Made by a program: the position numbers and the translations under genes. Positions 33,746-45,500 of a DNA stretch of 64,000 bases are shown in pieces. The stretch spans positions 248,001 through 312,000 of the forward strand of contig NZ_JAAJBU010000003.1 in the NCBI RefSeq assembly GCF_011392125.1. The letters run 5' to 3'. The notes under the pieces were generated by a model. The model was not told the origin of the DNA, made no database searches, and worked only from the letters and a program-made list of their open reading frames with translations. The stretch's first letter is position 1, and every line of letters starts with the position of its first letter. This DNA comes from Flavobacterium lotistagni. GTDB taxonomy: Bacteria; Bacteroidota; Bacteroidia; Flavobacteriales; Flavobacteriaceae.

Positions 33746-36526
33746 ATGGAAACACCAAAGAAAAGACCGTTAGTAAAAGCATTGAAAATCACCGCGCTGA
33801 GTATATTGGCTTTATTGCTTGCGATGTTTTTGTTTCCGATTTTATTTCCTGGTAAAATAGCCCAAGAAGTGAAAGCTTTCGCCAATGAGCGGCTCAACGG
33901 TGAGTTGAATTTCTCTGAAGCCCAACTTTCTTTTTTCAACCATTTTCCTTCGCTAACTTTAACTTTAAAGGATTTCAAACTCAACGGATCGGCACCTTAT
34001 CGCAATGAAACTTTAATCTCTGCCAATGAAATTGCTTTCGGAATCAATGTGAAAAGCCTCATTTTCGACAGCGAAGTGAAGATTGATAAAATTTTCCTTT
34101 CCAATGCACTGATGAATGTTCGGGTCAACGAAAAAGGAGAAGCCAATTACAACGTTTATGTTTCCGAAGACGAAAAGCCATCTGACCCCAACTCCAACAC
34201 TTCGCTCAAATTAGAAAAAATTGACATTCGCGACAGTCATTTGGTGTACAACGATTTGTCTACTAAAATCCTTATTGATGCCAAAGGTTTCAACTACATC
34301 GGAAAAGGCGACTTAGACCAATCGGTTTTTGATATTTACACTGAAGCCGAAATCGATTCGCTGAATTTCTCTTACGACAAGCAAGCCTATTTGCTCAACA
34401 AGAAAATCAAGGCCGATTTGATTACCAAAATCAACACGACTTCGCTCGCCTTCGTCTTCCAACAGAACAATCTTAAGATCAATAAACTGCCGGTAGAGTT
34501 CACCGGAAAATTCGATTTTTTGAAAAACGGCTACGACATGGATTTCAAAATCGATTCGCAAGACAGCCGCCTCAATGATTTCTTTACCGCATTGCCGCCA
34601 GAATACGTCACTTGGCTCGAGAAAACCAAAGTCAAAGGAAGCACTTCGCTGGCTTTATCACTAAAGGGTCAATACATTGCTTCGGAGCAAAAAAGTCCCG
34701 ATTTGCAGTTCAACATGAAAATCCGCGATGGGCAAATCGAATATAAGAATGCGCCTTTTCCGGTTTCAAACATCTTTCTGAATTTCGATACCAAATTGCC
34801 CGGATTGAACCCTGAAAATGTTGAAGTGAAACTCGACTCATTGTTTTTCAATGTTGGCAAAGACTACCTCAAAGCGATTGTCTTGTCCAAAGGGCTGAAA
34901 CAACCTAAGATAAAAGCGGATATTCAGGCATCGCTCGATTTGAAAAAACTCGATCAAGCCATCGGTTTTGAAAACATGACACTGGCAGGTTTGCTCAAAA
35001 TGAACCTCAAAGCGAACGGAGCATACAACAAAGCCCTGTCGATTTTTCCGGTGACTAAAGGAATCATTAGTATGAAGGGTGTCGACATTCAAACCCAATA
35101 TTATCCGCGGCCAATCAAAAATATCAATATGCTGGCTTCGGTTTCTAATGGAAGTGGAAGGTTTGCTGAGTCTAAAGTTGTTATCAATCCGGCATCGTTT
35201 GTTTTTGAAGGCCAGCCGTTTTACCTCAAAGCCAGTTTCGATAATTTTGATAACGTTGCATACAATCTTAAAGCAAAAGGTACTATCGATCTAGGAAAAG
35301 TGTACAAAGTCTTTGCGATGAAAGGCTTGAACATGAATGGATTCATCAAGGCCGACGTGGCTTTTCAAGGCCGACAAAGTGACGCCATGGCCGGGAATTA
35401 CAACAAACTCCGAAACAGCGGTACTTTGCAGCTCAAAAACATCAAGACCACGACCGAATATTTGCCAAAGCCATTCACGATTAATGAAGGTTTGTTCAAG
35501 TTCCGTCAAGACAAGATGGATTTCTCAGATTTCATTGCCAGTTACGGGCAGTCGGATTTCAAAATGAACGGCTATTTGCAAAACGTTATTGATTTTGTAC
35601 TTTCTGATGCGGCGGTACTTAAAGGAAAATTCGACTTGGTTTCCAACTACATTAACATCGACGAATTTATGACGCAGGTGGCCGTGGATACTACTGCTTC
35701 AAATACGGCAAAAGCTGCTGCTACCGAAACTGGCGTAGTGGTGATTCCAAAGAATTTTGATTTGCAGTTCTTTGCCCATGCAGAAAAAGTCGATTTCAAC
35801 GGGCTCAATCTCAAAAAAGGAAAGGGTGATTTAAAGGTTTCCGGCGGTCAACTGCAACTCAAAAACACCGGTTTTGATATCATCGATTGTCCGGTAAACA
35901 TGGATATTTTTTATGCTAGCGACAATGCGAGAAGGGCTACTTTCGATTTTAAAGTTAAGGCCGAGAACTTCGATATCAAACGCGCTTATGATGAAATAAA
36001 AATGTTCCGAGAAATGGCTTCTGCAGCCGAAAATGCCCAAGGGAAAGTATCGCTAGATTACAAAGTAGGCGGCAAGCTGGATGGCAACATGCAACCTATT
36101 TATCCGTCGCTAACCGGTGGCGGAACTTTGTCGGTGAAACAAGTCAAGATGAAAGGTTTCAAAATGTTCGGAGCTGTGAGCGATAAAACCCATACTGACG
36201 CCATTCGCAATCCAGACGTGACTAAGGTGGATATTAAAACCACGATTAAAAACAACATTATTACCATTGAAAGGTTCAAATTCAAATTCGCCGGATTCCG
36301 ACCACGGATAGAAGGAACTACCAGTTTCGATGGTCAACTCAATATCAAAATGCGCTTAGGATTGCCACCACTGGGTATCATCGGAATCCCACTTACGGTT
36401 ACCGGAACCAAAGACGCACCCAAAGTAAAATTGGGCAGAAAAGGCCAAGACATCGAAGAAACCCAGTATAACGAAAACTCAACCACAGAGCCAATTAGCC
36501 CAGAAGCACCCAAGACGATCAACTAA
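33746..36526 (+). CDS. AsmA-family protein
   Basis: Large envelope protein, 926 residues, anchored by one N-terminal helix (ALKITALSILALLLAMFLFPILF, about 12-34) with the rest in the periplasm. The AsmA N-terminal motif follows (AQEVKAFANERLNGELNFSEAQLSFFNHFPSLTLTLKDFKL). The C-terminal region (GTTSFDGQLNIKMRLGLPPLGIIGIPLTVTGTKDAPKVKLG) is the conserved AsmA_2 end. Family members are long beta-groove proteins thought to carry phospholipid between the membranes. Single gene, own promoter. Confidence 0.92.
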   Translation: METPKKRPLVKALKITALSILALLLAMFLFPILFPGKIAQEVKAFANERLNGELNFSEAQLSFFNHFPSLTLTLKDFKLNGSAPYRNETLISANEIAFGINVKSLIFDSEVKIDKIFLSNALMNVRVNEKGEANYNVYVSEDEKPSDPNSNTSLKLEKIDIRDSHLVYNDLSTKILIDAKGFNYIGKGDLDQSVFDIYTEAEIDSLNFSYDKQAYLLNKKIKADLITKINTTSLAFVFQQNNLKINKLPVEFTGKFDFLKNGYDMDFKIDSQDSRLNDFFTALPPEYVTWLEKTKVKGSTSLALSLKGQYIASEQKSPDLQFNMKIRDGQIEYKNAPFPVSNIFLNFDTKLPGLNPENVEVKLDSLFFNVGKDYLKAIVLSKGLKQPKIKADIQASLDLKKLDQAIGFENMTLAGLLKMNLKANGAYNKALSIFPVTKGIISMKGVDIQTQYYPRPIKNINMLASVSNGSGRFAESKVVINPASFVFEGQPFYLKASFDNFDNVAYNLKAKGTIDLGKVYKVFAMKGLNMNGFIKADVAFQGRQSDAMAGNYNKLRNSGTLQLKNIKTTTEYLPKPFTINEGLFKFRQDKMDFSDFIASYGQSDFKMNGYLQNVIDFVLSDAAVLKGKFDLVSNYINIDEFMTQVAVDTTASNTAKAAATETGVVVIPKNFDLQFFAHAEKVDFNGLNLKKGKGDLKVSGGQLQLKNTGFDIIDCPVNMDIFYASDNARRATFDFKVKAENFDIKRAYDEIKMFREMASAAENAQGKVSLDYKVGGKLDGNMQPIYPSLTGGGTLSVKQVKMKGFKMFGAVSDKTHTDAIRNPDVTKVDIKTTIKNNIITIERFKFKFAGFRPRIEGTTSFDGQLNIKMRLGLPPLGIIGIPLTVTGTKDAPKVKLGRKGQDIEETQYNENSTTEPISPEAPKTIN

Positions 36527-36591
36527 GTAGTCTTTTTGGTTTTTCATAGAGATTAATCCTCCAAAAAGTTTCCTTATTACACCGATACTTT

Positions 36592-36599
36592 TACCTTTG
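36592..36599 (+). promoter_or_regulatory. Predicted -7 box of maeB
   Basis: TACCTTTG, 26 bp upstream of the ATG at 36626. Confidence 0.5.
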
Positions 36600-36625
36600 T
36601 CAGTCGGAATCAAATCCAACTACAA

Positions 36626-38923
36626 ATGAACAATAACAGCAAAAGAAGAGAAGCTTTACTATACCACGCCAAACCAACGCCGGGAAAAATTCAAGTCGTT
36701 CCCACCAAAAAATACGCTACCCAAAGAGATTTATCGCTGGCCTATTCGCCGGGTGTTGCCGAACCTTGTTTGGAAATTGCCAAGAAAACAGAAAACGTTT
36801 ATAAATATACCGCAAAGGGCAATTTGGTCGCGGTTATTTCTAACGGAACCGCTGTTTTAGGGCTAGGCGATATCGGGCCGGAAGCGTCAAAACCTGTCAT
36901 GGAAGGCAAAGCTTTGCTGTTCAAAATTTTTGCGGGCATCGATGTGTTCGACATCGAAATCGGCACCAAGAATGTCGATGAATTTATTGAAACCGTTAAG
37001 AATATCGCCCCTACTTTTGGCGGAATCAACCTAGAAGATATTAAAGCACCCGAATCTTTCGAAATCGAACGCCGATTGGTAGAAGAGCTCCAGATTCCGG
37101 TCATGCACGACGACCAACACGGAACGGCTATTATTTCCTCGGCGGCCTTAATCAATGCGCTGGAGTTGGCCGACAAAAAAGCCGAAAAAATCAAAATGGT
37201 CGTTTCTGGAGCAGGTTCGGCGGCCTTGGCTTGTGCGGATTTATATGTTTTGCTGGGCGTAAAACCTGAGAATATTTATATGTTCAACAGCAAAGGATTA
37301 CTGACCAAAGACAATCCGTCAATTTCTCCGATGCAGATGAAATACGCTCGTGAAGGCAAATCCATTTCGCTAGAAGAAGCCCTAGTCGGTGCTGATTTGT
37401 TTTTAGGCTTGTCTTCAGGAGATTTGATGACGCCTGAAATGCTTTTGGGTATGGCTGAAAATCCCATTGTTTTTGCGATGGCGAATCCCAATCCGGAAAT
37501 TGCCTACAATACAGCCATTGCTACCCGGAAAGACATCATCATGGCCACAGGGCGGTCAGACCATCCCAATCAGGTCAATAATGTTTTAGGCTTTCCTTAT
37601 ATATTTCGTGGTGCGCTAGATGTTCGCGCAACTAAAATTAACGAAGCGATGAAAATGGCTGCCGTTCGAGCGTTGGCTGCCTTAGCTAAAGAAAGTGTGC
37701 CCGAGCAGGTGAATATAGCCTATGGCGAAACTAAACTTGTTTTTGGCCGAGAGTACATCATTCCGAAACCTTTCGATCCGAGATTGATTACCACAGTGGC
37801 ACCGGCAGTAGCAAAGGCCGCTATGGATTCCGGTGTGGCACTTAACCCGATTGATGATTGGGACAAGTACAAAGAGGAATTGCTAGAACGCCTGGGCTCA
37901 GACAATAAAATGGTTCGTTTGCTGACCAACCGCGCCAAGACTGATCCGAAGCGTGTTGTTTTTGCCGAAGCCGATCATCTCGATGTGCTGAAAGCCGCCC
38001 AGATTGTGCTGGAAGAAGGTATTGGTTATCCGATACTGTTAGGAAATAAAGAAGTTATATTAGAACTAAAAGAAGAATTGGGCTTTGACGCCGAAGTGCC
38101 AATTTACGACCCGAAAACCCAAGAAGAAGACCAGCGCAGACTGCGTTATGCTGAAATCTATTGGAAAAGCAGACAGCGCCGAGGAATATCGTTGCTCGAT
38201 GCCCAGAAATGGATGCGCGAGCGGAATTATTTTGCCGCAATGATGATTAACGAAGGCGAAGCTGATGCGATGGTAACCGGATTTTCGAGAAGTTATCCAT
38301 CTGTTGTGAAGCCCGTGATGCAACTCATTGGTAAGGCGCCGGGAATTTCACTCATCGCCACAACCAACATGATGATGACCAATCGCGGTCCGATGTTCCT
38401 GTCTGATACGGCCATTAACCCGAACCCATCTGCCGATGATTTGGCGAAAATTGCCTTAATGACGGCTAAAACAGTGCGAATGTTCGGCATGGAACCGGTG
38501 ATTGGTATGGTCTCTTTTTCAAACTTCGGATCGTCTTCAGACCCAAGTGCTTCCAAGGTAAGAGAAGCGGTGGCGTATTTGCATAATTACTATCCGGACC
38601 TTATAGTCGACGGAGAAATTCAAGCCGATTTTGCACTGAATCCAGAAATGCTTCAGGCTAAATTTCCGTTTTCGAAACTGGCTGGTAAAAAGGTCAACAC
38701 CTTGATTTTTCCGAATCTCGAATCGGCTAACATCACCTATAAATTACTTAAAGAGCTTTACAAAGTGGATTCGATTGGCCCTATTATGATGGGTATGGGC
38801 AAAGCAGTGCATATTTTCCAATTGGGCGCTAGTGTGGAAGAAATGGTTAATATGGCAGCAGTCGCAGTGGTCGATGCGCAGGAAAAAATCAAACGTGTGA
38901 AGAATCTCGAAATAAAATTCTAA
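36626..38923 (+). CDS. maeB: NADP-dependent malic enzyme with C-terminal phosphotransacetylase-like domain
   Basis: Oxidatively decarboxylates malate to pyruvate. 765 residues in two halves. The malic enzyme half (1 to about 425) has SLAYSPGVAEPCLEIA, then DDQHGTAIISSAALINAL, then the NAD(P) fold MVVSGAGSAALACADLYVLLG near 191. The phosphate-acetyltransferase-like half (about 430-765) has VVFAEADHLDVLKAAQIVL and GMGKAVHIFQLGASVEEMVNMAAVAVVDAQ. In such hybrid enzymes the PTA half mainly senses acetyl-CoA rather than catalysing. The hybrid architecture marks the NADP type (MaeB). Confidence 0.95.
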   Translation: MNNNSKRREALLYHAKPTPGKIQVVPTKKYATQRDLSLAYSPGVAEPCLEIAKKTENVYKYTAKGNLVAVISNGTAVLGLGDIGPEASKPVMEGKALLFKIFAGIDVFDIEIGTKNVDEFIETVKNIAPTFGGINLEDIKAPESFEIERRLVEELQIPVMHDDQHGTAIISSAALINALELADKKAEKIKMVVSGAGSAALACADLYVLLGVKPENIYMFNSKGLLTKDNPSISPMQMKYAREGKSISLEEALVGADLFLGLSSGDLMTPEMLLGMAENPIVFAMANPNPEIAYNTAIATRKDIIMATGRSDHPNQVNNVLGFPYIFRGALDVRATKINEAMKMAAVRALAALAKESVPEQVNIAYGETKLVFGREYIIPKPFDPRLITTVAPAVAKAAMDSGVALNPIDDWDKYKEELLERLGSDNKMVRLLTNRAKTDPKRVVFAEADHLDVLKAAQIVLEEGIGYPILLGNKEVILELKEELGFDAEVPIYDPKTQEEDQRRLRYAEIYWKSRQRRGISLLDAQKWMRERNYFAAMMINEGEADAMVTGFSRSYPSVVKPVMQLIGKAPGISLIATTNMMMTNRGPMFLSDTAINPNPSADDLAKIALMTAKTVRMFGMEPVIGMVSFSNFGSSSDPSASKVREAVAYLHNYYPDLIVDGEIQADFALNPEMLQAKFPFSKLAGKKVNTLIFPNLESANITYKLLKELYKVDSIGPIMMGMGKAVHIFQLGASVEEMVNMAAVAVVDAQEKIKRVKNLEIKF

Positions 38924-38961
38924 CCCAAAATGCATAAAGCAACCCAATTAAAGTTTTTTGC

Positions 38962-38969
38962 TATATTTG
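38962..38969 (+). promoter_or_regulatory. Predicted -7 box of ruvA
   Basis: TATATTTG, 19 bp upstream of the ATG; likely also serves sprA, whose start is 3 bp behind the ruvA stop. Confidence 0.6.
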
Positions 38970-38988
38970 GGACTGCTTTAACAAACCA

Positions 38989-39570
38989 ATGATAGCACAT
39001 ATTCAAGGTAAACTAGTCGAGAAAACACCAACCGAAGTGGTTATTGATTGCGGTGGTGTAGGCTATCATATCAACATTTCACTGCATACTTATTCCCTGC
39101 TTCCCGCCACCGATCAAATCAAGCTTTTTACTTATCTGCAAGTTAAGGAAGATGCGCACACTTTGTTTGGTTTTGTCGAGAAGTCAGAGCGGGAAATTTT
39201 TAAAATGCTATTGTCTGTTTCGGGCATCGGGGCGAGCATTGCCAGAACAATGTTGTCGTCGCTCGAGCCCAAACAAATTATCCGTGCCATTGCTGCGGGC
39301 GATGTAGCCACCGTGCAATCCATCAAAGGGATTGGTGCGAAAACGGCACAGCGGGCCATTCTCGACCTTAAAGACAAAGTGTTAAAACTATACGATCTTG
39401 ATGAAGTTTCGATTTTCCCCAACAATACAAACAAAGACGAAGCGTTATCTGCTTTGGAAGTTTTAGGGTTTAACAAAAAATTGGCAGAGAAAGTGGTCGA
39501 TAAAATTGTGGAAAATGATGCAGAGGCAACCGTAGAATCGATTATCAAACAGGCTTTAAAAAATTTATAA
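38989..39570 (+). CDS. ruvA: Holliday junction branch migration protein RuvA
   Basis: Tetrameric Holliday-junction binding subunit that loads the RuvB motor during recombination repair. 193 residues: OB-fold domain I (MIAHIQGKLVEKTPTEVVIDCGGVGYHINIS), paired helix-hairpin-helix domain II (LSVSGIGASIARTMLSS and VQSIKGIGAKTAQRAILDLKDK), and a C-terminal RuvB-contacting domain III (DEALSALEVLGFNKKLAEKVVDKI). RuvB and RuvC are not adjacent. Followed directly by sprA. Confidence 0.97.
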   Translation: MIAHIQGKLVEKTPTEVVIDCGGVGYHINISLHTYSLLPATDQIKLFTYLQVKEDAHTLFGFVEKSEREIFKMLLSVSGIGASIARTMLSSLEPKQIIRAIAAGDVATVQSIKGIGAKTAQRAILDLKDKVLKLYDLDEVSIFPNNTNKDEALSALEVLGFNKKLAEKVVDKIVENDAEATVESIIKQALKNL

Positions 39571-39573
39571 TTC

Positions 39574-42500
39574 TTGAAAACACGATACATACAAAATAAA
39601 TTATCGGTTCTTAAAATCAGTGTTTTTTTGCTGTTGCTGCTCAGCAGTGTCGGGCTTCGTGCGCAAGTAGATGAAGAAGTCACAGACAGTATCAAACCAG
39701 GTTATGCCACAGGAACTTTAACCCTTGATAATCCGCCGAGTATTTTAGATGCTTATACTTACGATCCGGTTACCGATAGATACGTTTATACCAACAGTGT
39801 AGACGGTTTCAACATCAATTACCCAATTATCCTTACTCCCAAAGAATACGAACAACTGATGCTTCGCGAATCGATGCGCAAGTACTTCAAAGAAAAGTCA
39901 GATGCCATCGACGGTAAAAAAGAAGGCTCTGAAGCGGCAAAGAAAAATTTACTGCCACGTTATTATGTGAATTCTGGTTTCTTCTCGTCTATTTTCGGGA
40001 GCAATACCATCGATGTAAAGCCCACCGGTTCGGTAGAAGTCGATCTCGGCGTGCGCCATACCAAACAAGACAACCCAGCTTTTTCGCCGCAAAACCGTTC
40101 CACTACTAACTTTGATTTTGACCAGCGCATCAGTATGAGTTTGATGGGAAAAGTAGGGACCCGACTCAAAGTGACGGCGAATTACGACACTGAATCGACT
40201 TTTTCTTTTCAAAACCAAATTAAACTAGAATATACGCCAGACGAAGACGATATCATTCAGAAAATCGAGGTCGGAAACGTAAGCCTTCCCCTGAGCAGTT
40301 CGCTGATTCGTGGTGCGCAAAGTTTATTCGGAGTTAAAGCCCAGCTACAATTCGGTAAAACGACCATTACCGGTATTTTCTCCGAGCAAAAATCACAAAC
40401 TAAAACCGTTACGGCACAAGGCGGTGGAACCGTTCAAGATTTCGACCTTTTCGGATTGGAGTACGACAACGACAGGCACTTTTTCCTTTCACAGTATTTC
40501 AGAAACAAATACGATTCAGCTTTAAGGAGTTATCCATTCATCGACAGTCGGGTACAAATTACTCGTTTGGAAGTCTGGATTACCAACCGTCAGAACAGAG
40601 TCAATGGCACAAACAACAACCTTAGAAACATTGTCGCTTTGCAAGATTTGGGAGAAGCACAACTTACAGGTTATGAAAACAGCGAGATTATTTCCTTAGG
40701 GACTTTGCCTGCAGGTTTTTTCCGTAATCCTGTTGATTCTCCGGCAGACAACAAAAACAACTTGTACGATCCAGGTTTAATTGATGACGCTATTGGTGGC
40801 GCGGGTTATTTGAATTCGAATATTCGTGAAATTGCTACAGCAGGTTCAGGGTTCAATACCTTAACCGGCAGTTCTATCGCGCAATTAGAAGGTCTGGATT
40901 ATTCCAAACTTGAAAATGCCCGAAAGCTGAATTCTAGTGAATATACATTTCACCCGCAGTTGGGTTATGTCTCTTTGCAGCAAAGACTATCTAATGACGA
41001 AATATTGGCTGTAGCTTATCAGTATACGGTCGGCGATCAGGTATACCAAGTAGGTGAATTCGGAAATGATGGAGTGGATGCTACCCAACCGGGTTCTTTC
41101 GATCCGAATACAGGCCAACCCCAAACTATTACCACGCAGTCATTGATTTTGAAAATGCTCAAAAGCAACCTGACCAATACCCAAAAGCCAGTGTGGAACT
41201 TGATGATGAAGAATATTTATCAAATTCCTGGTGCTTTCCAGTTGGAGCAGCAGGATTTTAGATTCAATATTTTGTATTCTGATCCTTCACCGATTAACTA
41301 TATTTCTCCGGTAGCTGGTACGACTTTTCCTGATACACCCGGTAATAAAGTAACCGACACTCCTTTATTGAAGGTTTTCAATGTCGATCGATTGAATTTT
41401 GCCAACGATCCGCAAGCTGGCGGTGATGGTTTTTTCGATTTTATTCCAGGCATGACCGTTGACCAGCAAAATGGGCGGTTGATTTTTACCACAGTCGAAC
41501 CTTTCGGAAAATTGATTTTTGACAAATTGAAAACACCTGGTTCAACCGAAACTTATAAAGATCCCACGACCTATAATGCCAACCAAAGAAAGTATGTTTT
41601 CCGGGCAATGTATACCGGAACTCAAGCTTCGGCACTTCAAGATACCGACAAAAACAAATACCAACTCCGTGGAAAATTCAAGTCTACCGGTGGCGACGGA
41701 ATTCCGATTGGTGCTTTCAATGTTCCTAGAGGTTCGGTTGTAGTTACTGCTGGTGGACGAGTGCTCGTGGAAGGAATTGATTACAGCGTGAATTATCAAG
41801 CTGGCCGCGTACAGATTTTAGATCCTTCGTTGCAAGCGTCCAATACGCCGATTCAGGTTTCGGTGGAGAATAACTCTACTTTCGGACAACAAACCCGAAG
41901 ATTCATGGGTTTTACCATCGATCATAAAATCTCAGAGAAATTCCTCATTGGTGCTACTTTCCTGAAAATGACCGAGCGTCCGCTGACTCAAAAATCCAGT
42001 TTCGGACAAGAATCAGTGAACAACACAATATTTGGGCTTAACACTACTTTTTCGACTGAAGTGCCTTTCTTTACTAGAATGGTCAACAAGCTGCCTTTTA
42101 TCGATACCGATGTACCGTCGAATATTTCGTTCCGTGGAGAAGTCGCTTTCTTGAAGCCCGATACGCCCAAAGCAGATCGTTTTGACGGAGAGTCGACTAT
42201 TTACGTAGATGACTTTGAAGGATCGCAAACCAATATTGATTTGCGTTCACCATTGTCATGGGCTTTGTCTTCAACACCAGCTATTGATACAGATGTGCAG
42301 ACTACCGGCTCGCATCCGGAAACGCCCAGTCCTTTTGATTTCAATGAAGATTCTACCACATTGGAATATGGCCACAAACGCGCCAAGTTGAGTTGGTATA
42401 CCATCGATCCAATCATTTACACCAAACCCGGAGGCATTAGCACTGACGACATTTCTTTGAACAGTACCCGTAGGATTTTTATTGATGAGTTGTATCCCGG

Positions 42501-45500
42501 AACCGACATTGCTGCTGGGCAAATCCAGATTGTCAACACCCTAGATTTAACGTATTACCCTAATGAACGCGGGCCTTACAACAATAGCACAACTGTTTCA
42601 GTGGCTCCGAGAGATAATTTTGGAGGAATCACTAGAGCTTTGAATTCGACCAACTTTGAGCAAGCCAACGTTGAATTTATTCAGTTTTGGGTCATGGATC
42701 CTTATGATGGCGTTGGAGCTACAAACAGTAACAATACAGGACGAATTTATTTCAATCTAGGCTCTATCTCTGAAGACATTCTCAAAGATGGGAAAAAACA
42801 ATATGAAAATGGTTTACCCGAATCAGGTTCTAACACCTTAACCATAGATACTGAGTGGGGAAGAGTGCCTGCCGCCCAGTCGCTAATATACGCTTTCGAT
42901 ACCAATCAAGGCAATCGCGCGGTTCAAGATGCAGGTTTAGATGGTTTGGTTGATTCAGTAGAAGGAACCAAGTATACCAATTACGCTGGTGAGGCTGATC
43001 CTGCTGGGGATAATTATGAGTATTTTTTACAAGCTGGTGGCGATGTGATTGAGCGTTACAAGAATTATAACGGAACCCAAGGCAATTCGCCAGTTGACGT
43101 ATCGGATAACAACAGAGGAAATTCCACCTTGCCTGATGTAGAGGATTTGAACCGCGACAACACTATGGATACGGTTCAGGCTTATTACGAGTACAGCATC
43201 GAGATGAAGCCGAATATTACTTTAGCCGATAAATTCGTGACCGATATCCGTGATGACGTCGCTTCAACACCTGGGGCGAGTCAGGAAAGCACACCCTACC
43301 GTTGGATTCAATATAAAATTCCTGTTTCTGAATGGGAACGTGCTATAGGAAGTATTAGTGATTTTACCTCGATTCGCTTTATCAGGATGTTCATGACCGG
43401 TTTTGAGAGTCCGATTACGGTGCGTTTCGGAGCCTTAGATTTGGTGCGTGGTGATTGGAGACGTTATACGAAATCACTCGATATTGCGGATACTGATTTG
43501 ACTGATGACCCGACGGTATTTGAGGTACAATCGGTCAATATTCTAGAGAATGCCCAAACCAAGCATTATGTTTCACCTCCTGGTGTAGTTCGTGAGCAAT
43601 TGTTTAACAACAATACGATTATCAATCAGAACGAACAATCTTTGGCTTTAAGGGTTTCTGGAACACAGGGCCTAGAAATAGGAGATTCGCGTGGAGTATT
43701 CAAAAACATCAACGTAGACATGCGCCAGTTCAAGAAACTCAAGATGTTCTTGCATGCTGAGGCACTTCAAAATGAAACTTTGAACGACGGTGAGATGGCA
43801 GCTTTTATCCGTTTCGGGAATGACTTTACTGAGAACTTTTATGAAGTGGAAATTCCGCTAAAAGTCACTTCGCCTGATGCCCGAAGAGCAGAAGATATTT
43901 GGCCTTCAGATAACAATATCAACTTAGAGTTGGAAGAGCTTACCAACCTAAAAATCAAAATGCGCAATGACGGACCTCTGGATCCTGGAGAAATCTATTA
44001 TGATCCAACAGGCGCCAGACCCAATGGGCTCAAATTGGGCGTGCGCGGTAATCCAAACTTTGGTTTGGTTAGAAACTTAATGGTAGGCGTTAGAAACATT
44101 ACCAACGAGGGAACTAACCCACGAACCATTAAAGGAGAAGTTTGGTTCAACGAGTTGCGTTTGGCAGAAATGGACAACAATGGAGGTATGGCCGCATTGG
44201 TGAATATCGATACCAACTTGGCAGATTTTGCCACCATTTCGGCTACCGGAAAAATGAGTACCATTGGTTTCGGAACTCTAGAGCAAGGCCCAAACGAACG
44301 CAGCCGTGAAGATGTGCAACAGTATAATATCGTCACTAATCTTAGTCTTGGCAAACTCATGCCTAAGAAATGGCACATCAATTTGCCGTTCAATTATGCC
44401 ATCGGAGAGGAAACTATTACCCCACAATACGATCCATTCAATCAAGATATCAAACTCGAGAAGGTGCTCGACATTACCTCAGACCCGAATCTTAGAGCAG
44501 AATATAAAGACCGCGCAATTGATTATACCAAACGCAAAAGCATCAACTTTATCGGAGTCAAAAAAGAGCGTGCCCCTGAACAAAAGCAACGTATTTACGA
44601 CCCTGAAAATTTGACTTTCTCGCATTCGTTCAATCAAGTGGAAAGACATAATTACGAAATTGAGAAGTTTTTAGATCAGACGGTCAACACTACTGTTGAT
44701 TATACTTTCGCGTTCCAGCCCAAAGCCGTTGAGCCATTGAAAAACAACAAGTTCTTGAAGAAAAGTTCCTATTGGAAGTTACTTTCGGATTTTAATTTCA
44801 ATTACTTGCCGACCAACATTTCATTCAGCACCAACATTATCAGACAATACAACAAACAGCAATTCCGTCAAGTGGATGTAGTAGGTTTGCCGCTGGATGC
44901 CTTGTACAGAAGGAACTATTTGTTCAACTACCAGTATGGTTTCAATTACAATTTGACCAAATCGTTGAAGATGAATTACACGGCTTCCTCAAGCAATATC
45001 GTTAGAAATTATCTCGATGAGAATGACCAACCAATCAACAGCGTTACCTTATATACGGATTATTGGAACACCGGAGAACCCAACAACCATACGCAACAAT
45101 TCGTAGTAAACTATGACTTGCCGTTGAATAAACTGCCGTTTTTGAGTTTCGTTAAATCAACTTATTCTTATACCGGAGACTATCACTGGCAACGAAACAC
45201 GACTGTTCTAGAAGGTTATAACTTAGGAAATACTATCCAAAATGCGAGTTCACACAAACTGAACACCGCTTTCAATATGGATTCGTTTTACAAGTATATT
45301 GGCCTGACCAAAAAAGCTGCTAAACCGGCGCCTAAACCAACGGCGCCACCAAAGCCTGGGCAGAAAGTGGTCAATACCAACAATGCTGCTGCGACTTCGA
45401 GTCGAAGTTTATTTATGGATGGCTTAATTGGTGTGCTTACCAGCGTGAAGACCATCAATTTGAACTATATTGAAAACAAAGGAACGGTGCTTCCCGGATT

